From Liolophura sinensis (taxonomy: Eukaryota > Mollusca > Polyplacophora > Chitonida > Chitonidae), in NCBI RefSeq assembly GCF_032854445.1, contig NC_088304.1:11789704-11853703 (forward strand): DNA of 64,000 bases. Reading direction: 5' to 3'. The translations under genes were made by a program, and so were the position numbers. Below are positions 20,665 to 33,054 of the stretch, piece after piece. Numbering within the stretch: position 1 is the first letter of the stretch; every line of letters starts with the position of its first letter. Below the pieces are notes generated by a model. That model saw nothing but the letters and a program-made list of their open reading frames with translations. It was not told the DNA's origin and made no database searches.

Positions 20665-20916
20665 GGGGACTCCGTGGCTCAGTTGGTTAGCACGCTAGTG
20701 CAGCGTAATGACCCAGGAGCGTCTCATCAATGCAGTCGGTGTGAGTTCAAGTCCAGCCCATTCTGACTTCCTCTCCTGTATGCGGGAAGGTCTGTCAGCA
20801 ACCTGCAGATGGTCGCATTTTCCCAGCCCGGTTTCCTCCCACCATAATGCTGGCTGTCGTCGTATAAGTGAAATATTCTTGAGTACGCCATAAAACACTA
20901 ATGAAATAAATAAATA
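20665..20916 (+). mobile_element. SINE-A, full length with target-site duplication
   Basis: Complete element from GGGGACTCCGTGGCTCAGTT to the AATGAAATAAATAAA tail. The sequence ATCTTGTGTTTA occurs directly before and after it, a target-site duplication of at least 12 bp. Head A box TGGCTCAGTTGGTTAGC; B-box-like GAGTTCAAGTCCAGCC. Confidence 0.95.
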
Positions 20917-21616
20917 TCTTGTGTTTAACATTTTTATTCGTGCTTTGTGCATTATTATGTTGCCCTTGTGATGACAGATAGAAATATATATTATACAGGG
21001 ATAGAATACACACAGATAAGTGTCTCTATCTTAAATATTCTCAACCTCTAACCATATACCTCAAAGGAATTAAAGCATCTATTCAAATGATTAAATCATT
21101 AGAGACTTAGGAGATTGGCAGTTTCAGTTGCTTTGAGTTGTGATAGCATGAAATGATAATGCCTGCCTCCATTAGAAAAGTTTAATCCACCCTATTTAAT
21201 TTTTTTAAAAATCCAAATTTTTTTTTGGTACAAAAAGTATAGCTTTCCATTTAATATGAAGTGTGTCTTATCTAAACCTGTCTTTTATCTTTTTACTACA
21301 GTTTGGAAGTTTAGTGTACCAAGTGTCATAGCACTAATCAAGATCAACACTATAAATATTCAGCAAAGTGATGCACTTGCATATTGAGGATGGTGAAGTA
21401 GTTGAAAAGCAAGAGCTATAAAACCTCAAGTTTTTTTTTTATTAGTGTTGACTTGCAGAGTTTTCTCCCTTGTCAATATAGCTGGGACGGTGGGTGGGGG
21501 GGGGGGGGGGGATGTCAAGAAGTAATTTTTTTCATTTAGTAGCATAGCATTTTGCCATCATTGTACTGTCTGCAGTTCTCTTATCTTTGTGGGGTTTTTT
21601 TTGACTTCTGTTCCAG
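20917..21616. other. Intron sequence with G and T runs
   Basis: No recognised element. A G run lies near 21496-21510, and T-rich stretches precede the next acceptor. Confidence 0.4.
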
Positions 21617-21692
21617 GTTATGGCCCAGGGTATGACGACATCATTATCCATGGTAACCCAGATGAGCTGAAATTCGTGGCATATTACACAAA
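21617..21692 (+). CDS. AIFM3: AIFM3-like gene, exon of the C-terminal reductase domain
   Basis: Acceptor GACTTCTGTTCCAG; donor GTACGT at 21693. It starts with two bases completing Gly and ends with two bases (AA) of a Lys codon. It encodes YGPGYDDIIIHGNPDELKFV and then AYYTK. The YG.G(Y/F)DD.II.G..(D/E)ELKFVA(F/Y)Y motif is highly characteristic of the AIFM3 C-terminal domain. Confidence 0.95.
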
Positions 21693-22216
21693 GTACGTAT
21701 ATATTAACGTCAAAGTGGAGTAAGCCAAAAATCCACTCTGTTTTGTGTGTCATTCATGTAGTCATATGATTGAATTGTTTTCATTTTGAGGGACTTTTAT
21801 CTTCAGTGCATTACGGACTAAATACATATATGTAAGTATCATGTACATGTTAGTGACCCACCATAAGTTAAGTGCACTGTTGTGTGTAGTGCCATCGTGA
21901 AATAAGTTAAGTGAGGCATTGTGACATACTGCATGTCTTTTCCGAAGGGGGTTTGTCAGCTACTGGCCACAAACTGGTGGTTGTTTTATTTTACAGTCCA
22001 CTTCCCTGCATCCTTGAAATTCACCACTGTCGTGGGTCAAATTAGCACATGTAAACATGCCTCGGGTGTGTTAAGTTTCTTCAGGGCAAGAGATTTTAGT
22101 TGATTCCTGTGATGGCGTATGTGATTTTTTTTGTGGTTACCACTGGGGAAAGGGGTCAAAAAGTTCATTTTGACCACAGACTGTTATTGTAATTGAAGTA
22201 TTTTTGAAAAGAAAGA

Positions 22217-22400
22217 TTCCTCCCCCAGGCTTTGCCCGGTTTCCACCCACCATAATGCTGGCCACCATCGTACAAGTGAAATATTCTTGAGTACGGAGTA
22301 AAACACCAATGAAATAAGTAAAGAAATAAAACAGAATCCAATATATATTGTTGTATTAAATATTGTTTTATTAAATATTGTTTTATTAAATATTGTTGTG
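22217..22400 (+). mobile_element. SINE-A 3' part followed by a short AT repeat
   Basis: 22217-22330 is the 3' half of SINE-A (CCAGGCTTTGCCCGGTTTCC to TAAAACACCAATGAAATAAG). It is followed by several tandem ATTAAATATTGTTTT-like units up to the acceptor of the last certain AIFM3 exon. Confidence 0.8.
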
Positions 22401-22408
22401 GTTACCAG

Positions 22409-22513
22409 GGGTGAAAAGGTTGTGGCAGCAGCCAGTCTGAACTTTGACCCTATTGTGTCAGAGGTGGCTGAGGCCCTGAATACAGGCCGTGAAATCAAGA
22501 AAGAAGAAGTCAG
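22409..22513 (+). CDS. AIFM3: AIFM3-like gene, last exon identified with confidence
   Basis: Acceptor GTGGTTACCAG; donor-like GTTTGT at 22514. The first base completes Lys and the final two bases AG open a codon. It encodes GEKVVAAASLNFDPIVSEVA and then EALNTGREIKKEEV, matching the end of the AIFM3 C-terminal domain (KG..V.AVAS.N.DPIVS..AE.L..GR.I.K.EV). Vertebrate proteins continue for some 10-20 residues. Here three ends are possible: read-through past 22513 to TAA at 22554-22556 (RFVKNFLESFEVFK), splicing to TAG/TGATGAC at 22594 with a stop at 22628-22630, or an exon further downstream that I could not recognise. Confidence 0.93.
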
Positions 22514-22593
22514 GTTTGTAAAAAACTTTTTAGAATCTTTTGAAGTTTTTAAGTAAAGTATTTAAAGCTTTTAACGTGGGTTTTATTTTCTAG

Positions 22594-22770
22594 TGATGAC
22601 TTGATATTGATGATGATTTTGAAAACATGAAGTCAGGTTTGCATATTGATGATGATTTTGTATAGATGAAGTCAGGCTGTGCAGTATACTGATGATGATT
22701 TTAAAATCATTAAGCCAGGATTGTAAATTGCTGTTGACTTTGAAAAAATCAAATCAGGTTTTGCAAGCCT
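22594..22770 (+). repeat. Degenerate ~40-bp tandem repeat; possible terminal exon at 22594-22630
   Basis: Four diverged units (TTGATGATGATTTTGAAAAC, then ATGAAGTCAGGTTTGCATA, and variants) follow the last AIFM3 exon. The units contain GAAGTCAGGTTTG, the same sequence as the end of that exon (AAGAAGTCAGGTTTGT), so the array may have copied the exon boundary. A good acceptor, TTTTATTTTCTAG, at 22581-22593 could define a terminal exon reading S-DDLILMMILKT-stop after joining, but the 80-bp intron would be unusually short for this gene. Confidence 0.45.
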
Positions 22771-24116
22771 GTGATTTCTACATGAATATATGGTGACCAC
22801 CTTAATGGAATTTTCTTCAAATTTTTCAAAATCATTCCAGTCACAAACTGGCAAACCAAAAGCAGACATATGGCCTCCATATGCAAAAAAGTAAACTGCT
22901 AATTGAACAACAGCTTTTATCGTGGCTTGTACTGCAGATAAAACTCTGTCTGTTCACAGAAATGATCCAAGAGGCTGGGTTTCCAAACAGTGAAGGTGGG
23001 GCATTCTGTCGTAACAAGCATCTATAGAGACTTAGAGACTATAGAGACCGTGGGGTAATGAGTTTAGCGTGCAGTGGGCAGAAGTCTTAAGACAAGCTTT
23101 TCTTGCCACATAAATATAAAAGGTTTGCAAACAGTGCTTCAAATAGTTCCAGGATTTACCGTAAAATATGTGGAGTTACAATTCATGTCCAGCAAACTTC
23201 ACATCAGGATTTTTTGTGCCCTGATGAGGGGCATTGTTACTTTCAGTTTTCAAATTGCGATTTAAATGTTAAAAAGTAGCTAGTTTTTCATTTTGTAAAA
23301 CTCATCAAGTGTTATACCCTTTGTCTTTGGGTATAAATTTTGTATCTATTCAAAGACTTGCAATCACATGTACCATTTTCCATGCCTTATAGAACATATA
23401 TTCAGTTTTGGATTTGTTTCTTGGTGGGGATACCTTTTAAAAAAGGAAATGTGCTTTTCTTGTCGTTCAGCTAAATATAATTTATAAACAGTGTGTGCAG
23501 CATAATATTAAAATTGAAAAGTTAATTTTTTGTGTGTACTTCTGATGGTTTTTGCACAATTTCTTCAGTATAGTGCAAGCATGTAATTGTAGCTGTCCAT
23601 ACTGAGTGTTGAGGAGGTTTGAAACGTAGTTGATATAGATTTATGCAAGTGATTTTCAAATTAAAATTAGAAAGATGATTTATTCTTTTATATAAAGTTT
23701 GCGAACATGTGCTGAGCTGACTTGATTGACCTGGCTTTTCACATATTAGGAGAGCACCTCATGAATATTGATCATTTGTTATTAAAATATATAATTATTT
23801 TTATTATGTTAAGTTTATTATATTTAACAATAAGAAAAATGACCAAAAACTGCTATGCATGTGCATTTAAAGAGTGCACCTCCACAATTTAGGTCAAGAA
23901 GAATAGCAACCCAAACTACAACTTCCCATAAAGCTGCTTGTTCATAGTTGAAAATGAGAATGTAAAAACTACAGGAGCTGAATTGGCCAACTTAGTACAT
24001 GTAGTTTCACTTATTATCAGTTTGTTACATAACATTTCCATCGAAAAATGGTCAGACCCCAGTGGCATGAACCACACTTAGCTACTTAGCTCAAGGGCTG
24101 CTTAACGCTTCATGAT
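22771..24116. other. Downstream flank of AIFM3, nothing recognised
   Basis: AT-rich sequence that probably includes any 3' UTR. An ATTAAA occurs near 23506, but no clear polyadenylation site can be assigned. A 62-codon open frame follows a TTCCAG acceptor at 22838 but has no resemblance to the family's C-terminus. Confidence 0.35.
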
Positions 24117-24235
24117 TGATTTATTTATTTATTCGATTGGTGTTTTACGCCGTACTCAAGAATATTTCACTTATACGACGGCGGCCAGCATTATAGTGGG
24201 AGGAAACCAGGCAGAGCCAGTGAGAAACCCACGAC
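24117..24235 (-). mobile_element. SINE-A 3' half, minus strand
   Basis: TTATTTATTTATTCGATTGG then TGTTTTACGCCGTACTCAAG, continuing to GGAGGAAACCAGGCAGAGCC, i.e. the reverse complement of the 3' domain and part of the body. Confidence 0.88.
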
Positions 24236-25339
24236 AGAATATGTCATTGTTATAACATTATCATAGTGACAAGTATGAGTAAACTGTTAAGGTCAAATCC
24301 AATTGTTTCTTTGTACATCTGTTTTTCACTACAGGATTTAGAGTTGTCGGCTTTATTTGAACTTCCATATACATGTATGCAAATGTAGATACCAGCTTCG
24401 CGGAATGACGGTAAATCGGCGGTATTTCAGTCAGAGCGTATCAAAAGTGAAAAGCATGCACCAGAGCAAGTGTTAACAATCATGTTTTTTCCACCGTTGA
24501 ATCTTCAATGCTGATTGACGAATCTTCTGTAGATACTTTTTCTCTTGCTTCCTTAACTATGCGGAATACACTTTTTGTGAATGTTGTACAGGTTTGTGGT
24601 TTTCTGTACTACCCATAATGGATACGCAACACTCTCCTTGTGGGGGGTTTTAATATATAAATTTATGTATTTTTTGTTTGCTTTTGTGGAAATACAGAAC
24701 ATGCCGAAGCTGCGGAGAGTGTTTGTTTTTTGCTGTATTTATTTTGGCGTCAAAAGTTGTTGATGGATTTTAGTTGAATTGTTGACATCCCTCCACATAT
24801 ATTTTCCACTTATATGATTCACCTGCCCTGTAGAAAAAAGATCAGAATTCCTGAAAATAGTTTTCCACTATTCATTTAATTCAACTGAATGCGTTCCAAA
24901 TTGATTTATTTGAAAATCTTTGTCCGACCAATTGCCTTAAAGCAAATATCATTAGACAATCAAGTACATGTGTTAAGTACATGCCTATGGACATGTCTTG
25001 ATTTCCAATTATCAAAGGCAGATGTAACTTTTTTTAGAGTTTTGTCATGAGAAAAAAAACGAGGATAATTCTAAATCAAATAGTCATTGCATATGGAAAT
25101 ATTAGTAAGTTCAGGAAGCTGGAAAGCCTTAGAGAATTTCGGCGAAAACATCATTAGAGATCTGGATTAAACTTTTGCGCAAGGCAGGTAAAATAGTAAC
25201 GGAAAGAATATACCATCAGCTGTTCCTACTGCAGGAAGAATGCAAAAAAAAAAAAAAAAAAAAAAAATACCGTAACAAGGCAGGAACGCTTCTATGAAAT
25301 GGGAGTAACTTTATGGTATTATTTTGAGCTGTATATACC

Positions 25340-25600
25340 TGGCAACTTGCCAGTCTTTGGTATGACCCGACCCTGGTTTGATCCCAGATCTCTCCATTTT
25401 GAGGCAGACGCTCTAACCATTAAGCCACCGAATGAAGATCACTCATTATCCACTGGTATGGCGTGCAAGTCACACATGGGAAAGTCTGTCAGTAACTTGC
25501 CAAAGGTTTTTCGCTTAATACCTCGGGGAAATCCGGTTTCGTCAACCCATATAACTGACTAGCATCGTTTAAGTGAAAAATTCCTGAAATGTCATTAAAC
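25340..25600. mobile_element. SINE-C head fragment (minus) joined to a diverged SINE-like body
   Basis: 25350-25430 reads, on the minus strand, as a tRNA-like head: TGGCTTAATGGTTAGAGCGT (A box) and GGGATCAAACCAGGGTCGGG (B box region), as in SINE-C. 25480-25600 (GGGAAAGTCTGTCAGTAACT ... CATTAAACAACTACAAC) matches the diverged element at 19020-19185. A pure A run of about 25 bases lies at 25243-25267. Confidence 0.6.
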
Positions 25601-25654
25601 AACTACAACAAGTAAATTAGCCATATGGAAGAAGAGGGGTGCAAATATAAATGT

Positions 25655-25830
25655 GTTGGGAATTACACGCCCCTAGCACCATGGCTTAAGCTGAATTACG
25701 TAACAAAAAATGCGGTGATGTAAGTTGCAATTTATTAGACATCACTGGTCCAGAATTACTCAAACTGCTGGGTTGTCATCACGTTTAACGTAAAACAACA
25801 TTAAAACAATAACATTAACACAATAACATT
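25655..25830 (+). repeat. Dispersed repeat family D, copy 1
   Basis: Contains CATGGCTTAAGCTGAATTAC, AAAAATGCGGTGATGTAAGT and TTGCAATTTATTAGACATCA, shared with copies at 28700-29040 and 33055-33350. No tRNA-like head, TIR or coding frame is visible, so the class is unknown. Confidence 0.6.
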
Positions 25831-26415
25831 AAGACCCGCTTTCTCTATATCCATATGGATGGGCATCGCCGCATTACAATCACCAGTATACTTAGAAGCG
25901 CAGTGCTTACAGCTTAACAGTTACAATGTATTCAGCTATTTAAACAAACGTTGTGTTGATCATGACTGGAGGGTGTTCACATTAACGAAGCATACTTTGC
26001 CCGGTGGACGGATTCTGATCTCTACTCATATCGTATTTCCTAATCGATTGTGAGTTCTGCCATTAAGGCCTTAGACAAACTCCACATACTAAATACACAC
26101 CACAACGTCGGCAGCATTTGTATGTGCGTGTTTTTCCACAGATAAACTACGTCAAAACAAAAGACTTTGTCAGTTTGCCCAAAATGGGGTTTTCTAAATC
26201 GCTTCCTTGATCCTATCCTCTATAACCTTTAATTGGCTGAAAGTCACAGGAGCAATGCCGCAGGCAAGCGGAAGTCCATTCTGCTTTCGCAAATTGCTCA
26301 CAGGCCCATGGTGTTTATACATCATATTGAGAGGTCTAAATGCTGATCACATGTGTCAATAGCTGGCATTCACAATGGCATTAACAGTCAATGTTATATA
26401 CCTGCAGTTCAATTT

Positions 26416-26502
26416 GTCCTCCCACCATACTGCTGGCCGCCGTCGTAAAAGTGAAGTATATTCTTAAGTACGGGGTAAAACAGGAATCAAATAAATAAAT
26501 AT
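26416..26502 (+). mobile_element. SINE-A 3' end fragment
   Basis: TCCTCCCACCATACTGCTGG to AAGTACGGGGTAAAACAGGA and ATAAATAAAT, the last third of SINE-A. Confidence 0.8.
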
Positions 26503-26608
26503 ATAGTTCCACTTGGTTGCAACGTTATGAACTCACAGCGAATTGTTTATCTATAACCAACCATCTATCCATTTACAATTCATTACTCATGTTAAAACGA
26601 ATCCTTTG

Positions 26609-26877
<269 letters not shown>

Positions 26878-27064
26878 GTGGAAAAGATTGCCAGTATAAT
26901 CCCTAAGATCGGTGGTTTACTTCAGGAAATCCAGGTTCCACCACCCATGCTGTAATGGCCGCCATGATATCTGTGAAAAATGTTTGAGTATGGTGTCAAA
27001 CAATCTTCACTCAATCCATCAACTTTACTGTACAGAATACACTCTTGTATACTTAATTGTATAG

Positions 27065-27425
27065 ACCGGTTCGGTGGTCTAATGGTTAGACCTTTCGCCT
27101 CAAAGTCGGGAGACGAAGGATCAAACCCGGGTCGGGCCATACCAAAGGCTTGAAAGATGATTCTTATAGCCTTGCTTGGTGCTCAGCACTAAAATAGAGC
27201 AAGGAAACATGACTGGTTTGTCCGGTGTCAGTCTATTGTAATGTGACTGTGTAGGGTGTCATGTCTGGTGTCTTCGGCATGATACATCAGTGGCAGCAGC
27301 ACTTTCATTCCAGTGGCATGGACTCGCCCTGTCACAAGAAGATACAGTACATGTACACGCAACTAATGACCCCCCGTACACACACCTAATGACTGAATCT
27401 TTTAAAACACGACTTAAAACCCAAA
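27065..27425 (+). mobile_element. SINE-C, near full-length
   Basis: tRNA-like head ACCGGTTCGGTGGTCTAATG then GTTAGACC (A box region) and GGATCAAACCCGGGTCGGGC (B box region). The body has GCAAGGAAACATGACTGG, GGTGTCTTCGGCATGATACA and CACAAGAAGATACAGTACAT. The end GACTGAATCTTTTAAAACAC then GACTTAAAACCCAAAGTA corresponds to the 3' domain of SINE-B. A CATA-rich tail follows. A genuine tRNA gene is unlikely because the body and tail match other dispersed copies. Confidence 0.85.
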
Positions 27426-27555
27426 GTATACCCACATACCCACATACGTACATACATACATACATACGTACATACATCCATCCATCCATACATCCAGACA
27501 GACAGACAGACAGACATACAGACAGACATACAGAAATACATACATACATACATAA
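27426..27555. repeat. Compound microsatellite (CATA/CCAT/CAGA)n
   Basis: Runs of CATA, CCAT, CAGA and again CATA directly after the SINE-C copy, probably expanded from its tail. Confidence 0.93.
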
Positions 27556-27561
27556 TGGCTC

Positions 27562-27763
27562 AGTATAATGGCTCGGGCGTGGCGTCTTAGTTCGGTAAGT
27601 CGTCTCAGTGAAGCAGCACTAGATAAAACAGCGTTGGAAATCCTTGCTGCAACAAAGAGGTAAATTACATACACCCGAAGGATTCCTTCGTTGTCATATG
27701 GCTGAAAAATTGTTGAGTACGATGTTAAACCCCAATCACTCACTCACTCACTCACTCACTCTA
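27562..27763 (+). mobile_element. SINE-B 3' half
   Basis: CAGTATAATGGCTCGGGCGT to GAGTACGATGTTAAACCCCA and a (CACT)n tail; the tRNA head is missing. Confidence 0.9.
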
Positions 27764-28195
27764 AATCCTGTCAAAGCAGTATCCTGTATCTCAGGAAATA
27801 TCTGAAACAATTAGAAAAATGGATCCCGATAAAGGCTTATCTTTTCAGTGCAAATATTCATTCCAAATGCAGCTTACCTCCTGCCAGCAACAAGAAGCTG
27901 ACAGAAATTGTTTCCATGACAACCAAACGCCTGGATTAATGTACCGAAAACACGATCGTTACCTGAAAGTGTTCTTGGATGTAATTTTTGTATGTAATGA
28001 CCTAAGCAAAAATATATTTATCTACACAGAAGTCACATTTTCAAGTTTTAGATGTTCACGTACAAGCAAGCTTAAAAGCAAATCTATATTTAACTCGATT
28101 TTACACGAAATGTATATGATACTATATATCACTCTACATTGCTAGTTCTTTTTATTTTCATTGGTTAAAGCCCGCACCCACAAAATTTTCGCATG

Positions 28196-28357
28196 TATTT
28201 ATTTATTTATTTATTTGATTGGTGTTTTACGCCGTACTCAAGAATATTTCATTTATACGACGACGACCAGCATTATGGTGGGAGGAAACCGGACAGAGGC
28301 CTTTGAAAACCCAGGACCATCCGCAGGTTGCTGGAAGACCTTCTCACCTACGGTTTT
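28196..28357 (-). mobile_element. SINE-A 3' two-thirds, minus strand
   Basis: TATTTATTTATTTGATTGGT then GTTTTACGCCGTACTCAAGA through to CCGCAGGTTGCTGGAAGACC. Confidence 0.9.
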
Positions 28358-28699
28358 CGCGTATACTGTTGGGTTGCATGGGTGTACGGAACAGGAGTGG
28401 CCAAGGGAAACCGTGTGATGTAAAGATATGCACATTATGTGTGACTAAAACAAGTGGTCATCGACAAACCTTAGACTCCACGCAGTCAAGAGAGCTTCGT
28501 CGACAGCTAATTGTCACCTAGGCAACCATTATCAGTAGAGAGCAGGAAAATGTACAAATTCCGTGACCAAAGCTGAGATTGAAACGCCTTTGTCATGTGA
28601 CTCACGTTGGGTGTCGCGCACTTAGCACTATGTCACTTCCCCTCCCCCGCTGTTCATTTTATGCGAAATTCCGTGTGATCGATACCGGTCACGAAAAAT

Positions 28700-29040
28700 G
28701 GCTAAGTTTAAGTTAAATTGTTAACAATATGATTAAAAACGCACAGCATAGAGAGTAAAACCAGAGCAGCGACGACAATATAGTAGCTGGCAAAGGGTAA
28801 CGCGCAACCGGTGAAACACGGACTCCTGTCAATTTACCTCAGTCAGGGTTTTATTTTAACTGTTCATGTAAATGCATAAATAGTAGCAATCTACACGCTC
28901 CGTACCACCGTAGGTTAAGCAAAATTAGGTAAAAAAAAATGCAGTGATGTTTGCAATTTATTACACGTCACTGGGCTAAAATTACTCAAAATGTTGTGTT
29001 GTCGTCACATTTAACATGCAATCACATTTAAACAAGACAT
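28700..29040 (+). repeat. Dispersed repeat family D, copy 2 (longest)
   Basis: Includes AGAGAGTAAAACCAGAGCAG, GTGAAACACGGACTCCTGTC, CAATTTACCTCAGTCAGGGT and AAAAATGCAGTGATGTTTGC. Matching pieces occur at 25655 and 33055 on this strand and in reverse complement at about 41925, 43040, 45550, 55440 and 63300. Confidence 0.65.
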
Positions 29041-29127
29041 TCATACTAACCTACGTGGTATAACCATACATATGTACATGTAGCTACGATCATATCATAT
29101 ACCTGTAGGCCTGTGTAGGGTTCATTG

Positions 29128-29275
29128 CGAATCTGCAATAAATTAATTTTTCTAATTTGCAAATCTGTAATAAGTTAATTCTCTGATATGTGAGCCTGTA
29201 ATCAGTTAATTTTCTAATATGTGAACCTGTGATAAGTTCTTTAATATGTGAATCTGTAATATGTTACTCTGCAGT
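29128..29275 (+). repeat. Degenerate ~35-bp tandem repeat
   Basis: Four or five units of the type TCTGTAATAAGTTAATTTTC then TAATATGTGAA. AT-rich and non-coding. Confidence 0.7.
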
Positions 29276-31789
29276 GTGTATATCTATATGTTATAATCTG
29301 AAATGTGTCAAGCTGGAATAATACGAATCTTAGTCATATTACAATAAGTCTTTTTTATATTTTCGTTCTTCAGAGATTTTAGAGACAGACATATAAAACT
29401 ATAGAATGATAACACTAATAAACTATCCATTACATTCAGTCTGGAAATTACCGCCACCTTTTATATACTTAGTTAAGAACTTAATTGCATGATCCAATTT
29501 ATGACTGAATCAGTCTATTAATTATCTCTCAATTAAACAATTTTGCTATTATTCAGAGAATAAAAGAGTTGGGTTTAACATAGCAACGATATTATGAAAA
29601 TACTTAAATACAGCGAAAATTCGAGAAAAGGCCCAAATCTTGATATTTCTTACATGCAGTCTACAGGTGCATTTCTCTTTTTACAGAAGCAAATGTTATG
29701 ACAAGAATTATACTGAGAATGGTGACAGATATTGGGTAATATAATTTAGAATTTCCGCCAGATGTGAATAATGTTAGCTAGTTCAAACGGTCAAAACCTG
29801 AACTGGTATAGCGTATCAACAATCTGGGGTATAGAGGTACATCTATACTAGACCTGCATGTCGGAGCCATCAGCGTACCGATACAGCCGCGGCGTATGTA
29901 GCCACTGCATAGATGAAAACTTCTCAGACAGGATGCCTCGGGTGTGTGGCGTCCATCCGGTATAATATTTGTTAATCTATATATAACCGATATACTACGT
30001 TGTATTTGATTAATTACTCTCTGGTACGCGGAGGAGTGGCAACCAGAACGGCACAGAGAGGGAAAAATTATGAATAAAACCAAAGGCTACCGACGTGGGT
30101 CAAATAGGGAAGAAGTAACGAATAGTGAAAATCAAGTGTTAGTTATGACATCTTTTCTATTACCTCCATAATGTAGGTTTTGCTGGGGTCGAGGATGGGG
30201 GTACAGCAGCTGGGAAGCGTTTTTGCCTTGGATTTTTTTTGGTTTTCCGGTTTAAATTAAAGTTACGGATTAAATGCGAATACAGGAATTGATTTAAATT
30301 TTTTGGTTTTAATTTATTCTGCCATGAATTGTCACGTGTGATGGTATTCTCATACAAACGCTGTGCTTTTGATTAGTAAAGCCGAGACAAAAAAATGCGT
30401 CAAAAGCAAAACTGATTAAAAGCCAAAAAGTAATAATTATACATATATACAACATTTGCTAGCGTAGGCCTACACTGAGTTTTTCGCTAACTGCTTTCGC
30501 TACAATGACTTTGTGTCACTGATAATGACGACGATAATCAGAATGATTTTGTTTTGACGGCAGCTTCATTCTGGCCTGTACATGCGTACTCAAATGTTAA
30601 CTTTCACGTGTGTACTGAAAATGACGCTCAAATTTAAATACTATAATACTGTCTGTGCAACTGAACGCATATCCATTTATTTTTTGATTTGATTGGTTTT
30701 TTACGCATTACGTGATTGGGACCGAAATAATAAAACACTTATAATATAGAGAGTCGGCTGCCGTCAAAAAGGGAGCGAAGACAAAAAATAAAATAAAAAC
30801 TGCGTTAAAATTTCTTCCTGTGTTCTTCTTAAGTGAACGGCTTTTGTTGAAAGATAGGATGTCAACATTTTTAATTATCAGACAGACAGACTGACTGACA
30901 GACAGAGCTTAGAAAGACACTATACCGTTTGCTATACTTTGCTACAGTTAAGCGTCCTACACTTATCAAGAGCTAATCGATAAAACTATTTGCAAATCCA
31001 AATCAAATTTCAAAACTTCTGATTCATAGTTAAATTTAATGACTGTTAGTTTTACTACCTGCAGTTGTTTTTAACTGCGTGCAATGAAAGCAGAAGGTCA
31101 ATATGATAAGTATTAATTGGAAATTACATCACTCATATAGCCTTTGGGAACCACGCGACATTGTTTACCGCTGTGTTTACTTGAAACTAAATACCACGGC
31201 CCTCCATGTATGTAATATAGGGGAAAAACATGTTTGTTTCGACAGAAGTGCAAGAAAGGATTAGCCAGAGTGCATCATTTAATGAAGACGTTATATTTAT
31301 CCAAAACTTCTGAAACCTCGGAACAAATACCTCGACGAGAGATGTAAAAAAATGTCCATACGCAGAACGTGCAGCGATTTTAGTATTCCATTAATTTAAA
31401 AGGGATGATAGATTAAGTCGAAATTTAAACATCATCTGTTTGTATCATCGCTTGTTTTCATTGTAAAGGCAGCACGAGGAATTCATATCTGTTGTCACAT
31501 CAGTTTGTTTAAACATAGCTATAGGACGATAAGCACACAAACACAGCCTCGCGTTAGGGCCTATCTATTTGCAGGTAATCCGATTATTTCCGGTTGCCGT
31601 AATTTATTTAACGGTATATTAACGTGTTGCCTACCCTATCCTCTGGTGGATTGGCTTTAAGGTTAGCGCCCTTACTTGATTGACCCTAAACATGTGATCA
31701 ACTGAAATAGGTTTTACAGTGAGTATAATTCTCTCGTTAGTAAATATGGACGGAGTGTACAGAATATCTGGTTGTGTCTAACACTGCGT
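29276..31789. other. Intergenic sequence, no gene recognised
   Basis: AT-rich. One minus-strand frame of about 100 codons (29778-30083) shows no recognisable domain. A small SINE-A-like remnant, TTTGATTTGATTGGTTTTTT ACGCATTACG, lies at about 30682-30712. Nothing else is supported. Confidence 0.4.
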
Positions 31790-32115
31790 AAACCGGGTTG
31801 GATATATGAACAATTGCAATCAAAGCGCACCTGAGACACATATTTTATTATCGACAACTTATATTTAAGCATGGTACACATTTTAAATACAGATTTCACT
31901 CATTCGCCTAGAACATACCTTGCGTCTTTTCAACATCATTAAAAACTGTTGCCTGCTTCTCTTTGAATGATTCCGTCCTATTTTCGTACATCATACACTA
32001 TTTTAGTTCTTGGGTAACTTGTGTTAAACGTCGTTACGGTAATTAGTCTTGCGATTATTGACATAACACGTCCATCTTGGTTGACGGCTTGTATACGAAT
32101 ATCTGTTTCGACGCA
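31790..32115 (+). repeat. Dispersed repeat family E, copy 1
   Basis: Shares TATATGAACA..(T/C)GC.ATCAAAGCGCA, ATGGTACAC.TTT, TTTTAGTTCTTGGGTAACTT and TTGACGGCT..TATACGAAT with copies at 38940-39280 and 58190-58350. It contains GTTAAACGTCG, but no tRNA head or coding frame is apparent. Confidence 0.65.
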
Positions 32116-32672
32116 TAGATCAACGTGGTCACCTAACTTTTTGCTCACAGTTCCTCCATCACCACAGGAACTGTCACCATCGCTCTATTGAACTTCCAGT
32201 TCACTTGCACAGAAACCCCTGTTTTGAACCAGGCATCCTTGCACCAGCCGGAGCACCATTTTTATGCAATATCTGTCATACCTCTTGCTATAATATATAG
32301 TTGAAAACCACACAGCCATGTTTTCGGTCGGCTACCATAGGATGCTGTGTAGATGCTGCACTAATTGTTTGGAAGTCCGAACCGTCCAGAATGGGGAACG
32401 TCTGCCATATTCACCGAGTAATGTCAATCCTTTATCCCCGTCGGCAACCGTTATGTTCGGGGGAAACCGATTTTCAGATTTAAGCATATAAATGACTGTG
32501 ATGACAATGTGACTTAAAACACAAATGAATAGGGCTATGTTTAACTGGGCAGTTCAAGAGCAAGAGCACTTGTCCTGTTCCCATTTAGGTCTTAGTTTAA
32601 TGGCCTTGAATTTCTAATTTTTTGGAATGCCAGTAAAACACTTAAGCAGGAAAACTGAGAATGGTAGCTCAA

Positions 32673-32676
32673 ATAT

Positions 32677-32715
<39 letters not shown>

Positions 32716-32880
32716 TTTGGTGTTTTAAGCCGTACTCAAGAATATTTCACTTATACGACGGCGGCAAGCATTATGGTGGGAGGAAACCTGGCAGAGCCTG
32801 GGGAAAACCCACGACCATCCGCATGTTGCTGTCACACCTTCCCATGTACAGCCAGAGAGGAAACCAGCATGAGCGGCACC
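32673..32880 (-). mobile_element. SINE-A, minus strand, head truncated
   Basis: Long ATTT-type tail (32673-32719), then GTGTTTTAAGCCGTACTCAA, body, and GAAACCAGCATGAGCGGCAC near the B box; the A box part is absent. Confidence 0.9.
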
Positions 32881-33054
32881 TCAAATGTGTTCCGATGCCA
32901 CGGAAAGTGGCCACCATGGGCTTAATATGTAGATTTCTAGCGAACATAGATTTCAATTTGCATCACATTGAAATTAAGTAACATGAAAACCACTCATAAA
33001 TTGTTTTTGGCTATATCTCAAATAAAAAATATGTACAAAGTCAAAAGTAGATTC

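Noticed and set aside
22839-23024. 62-codon open frame after a TTCCAG acceptor, considered as the AIFM3 terminal exon
   Set aside because: The sequence shows no similarity to the family's short C-terminal end and is much longer than expected.
27290-27743. Frames of about 90-110 codons on both strands
   Set aside because: They cross a SINE-C copy, a compound microsatellite and a SINE-B copy.
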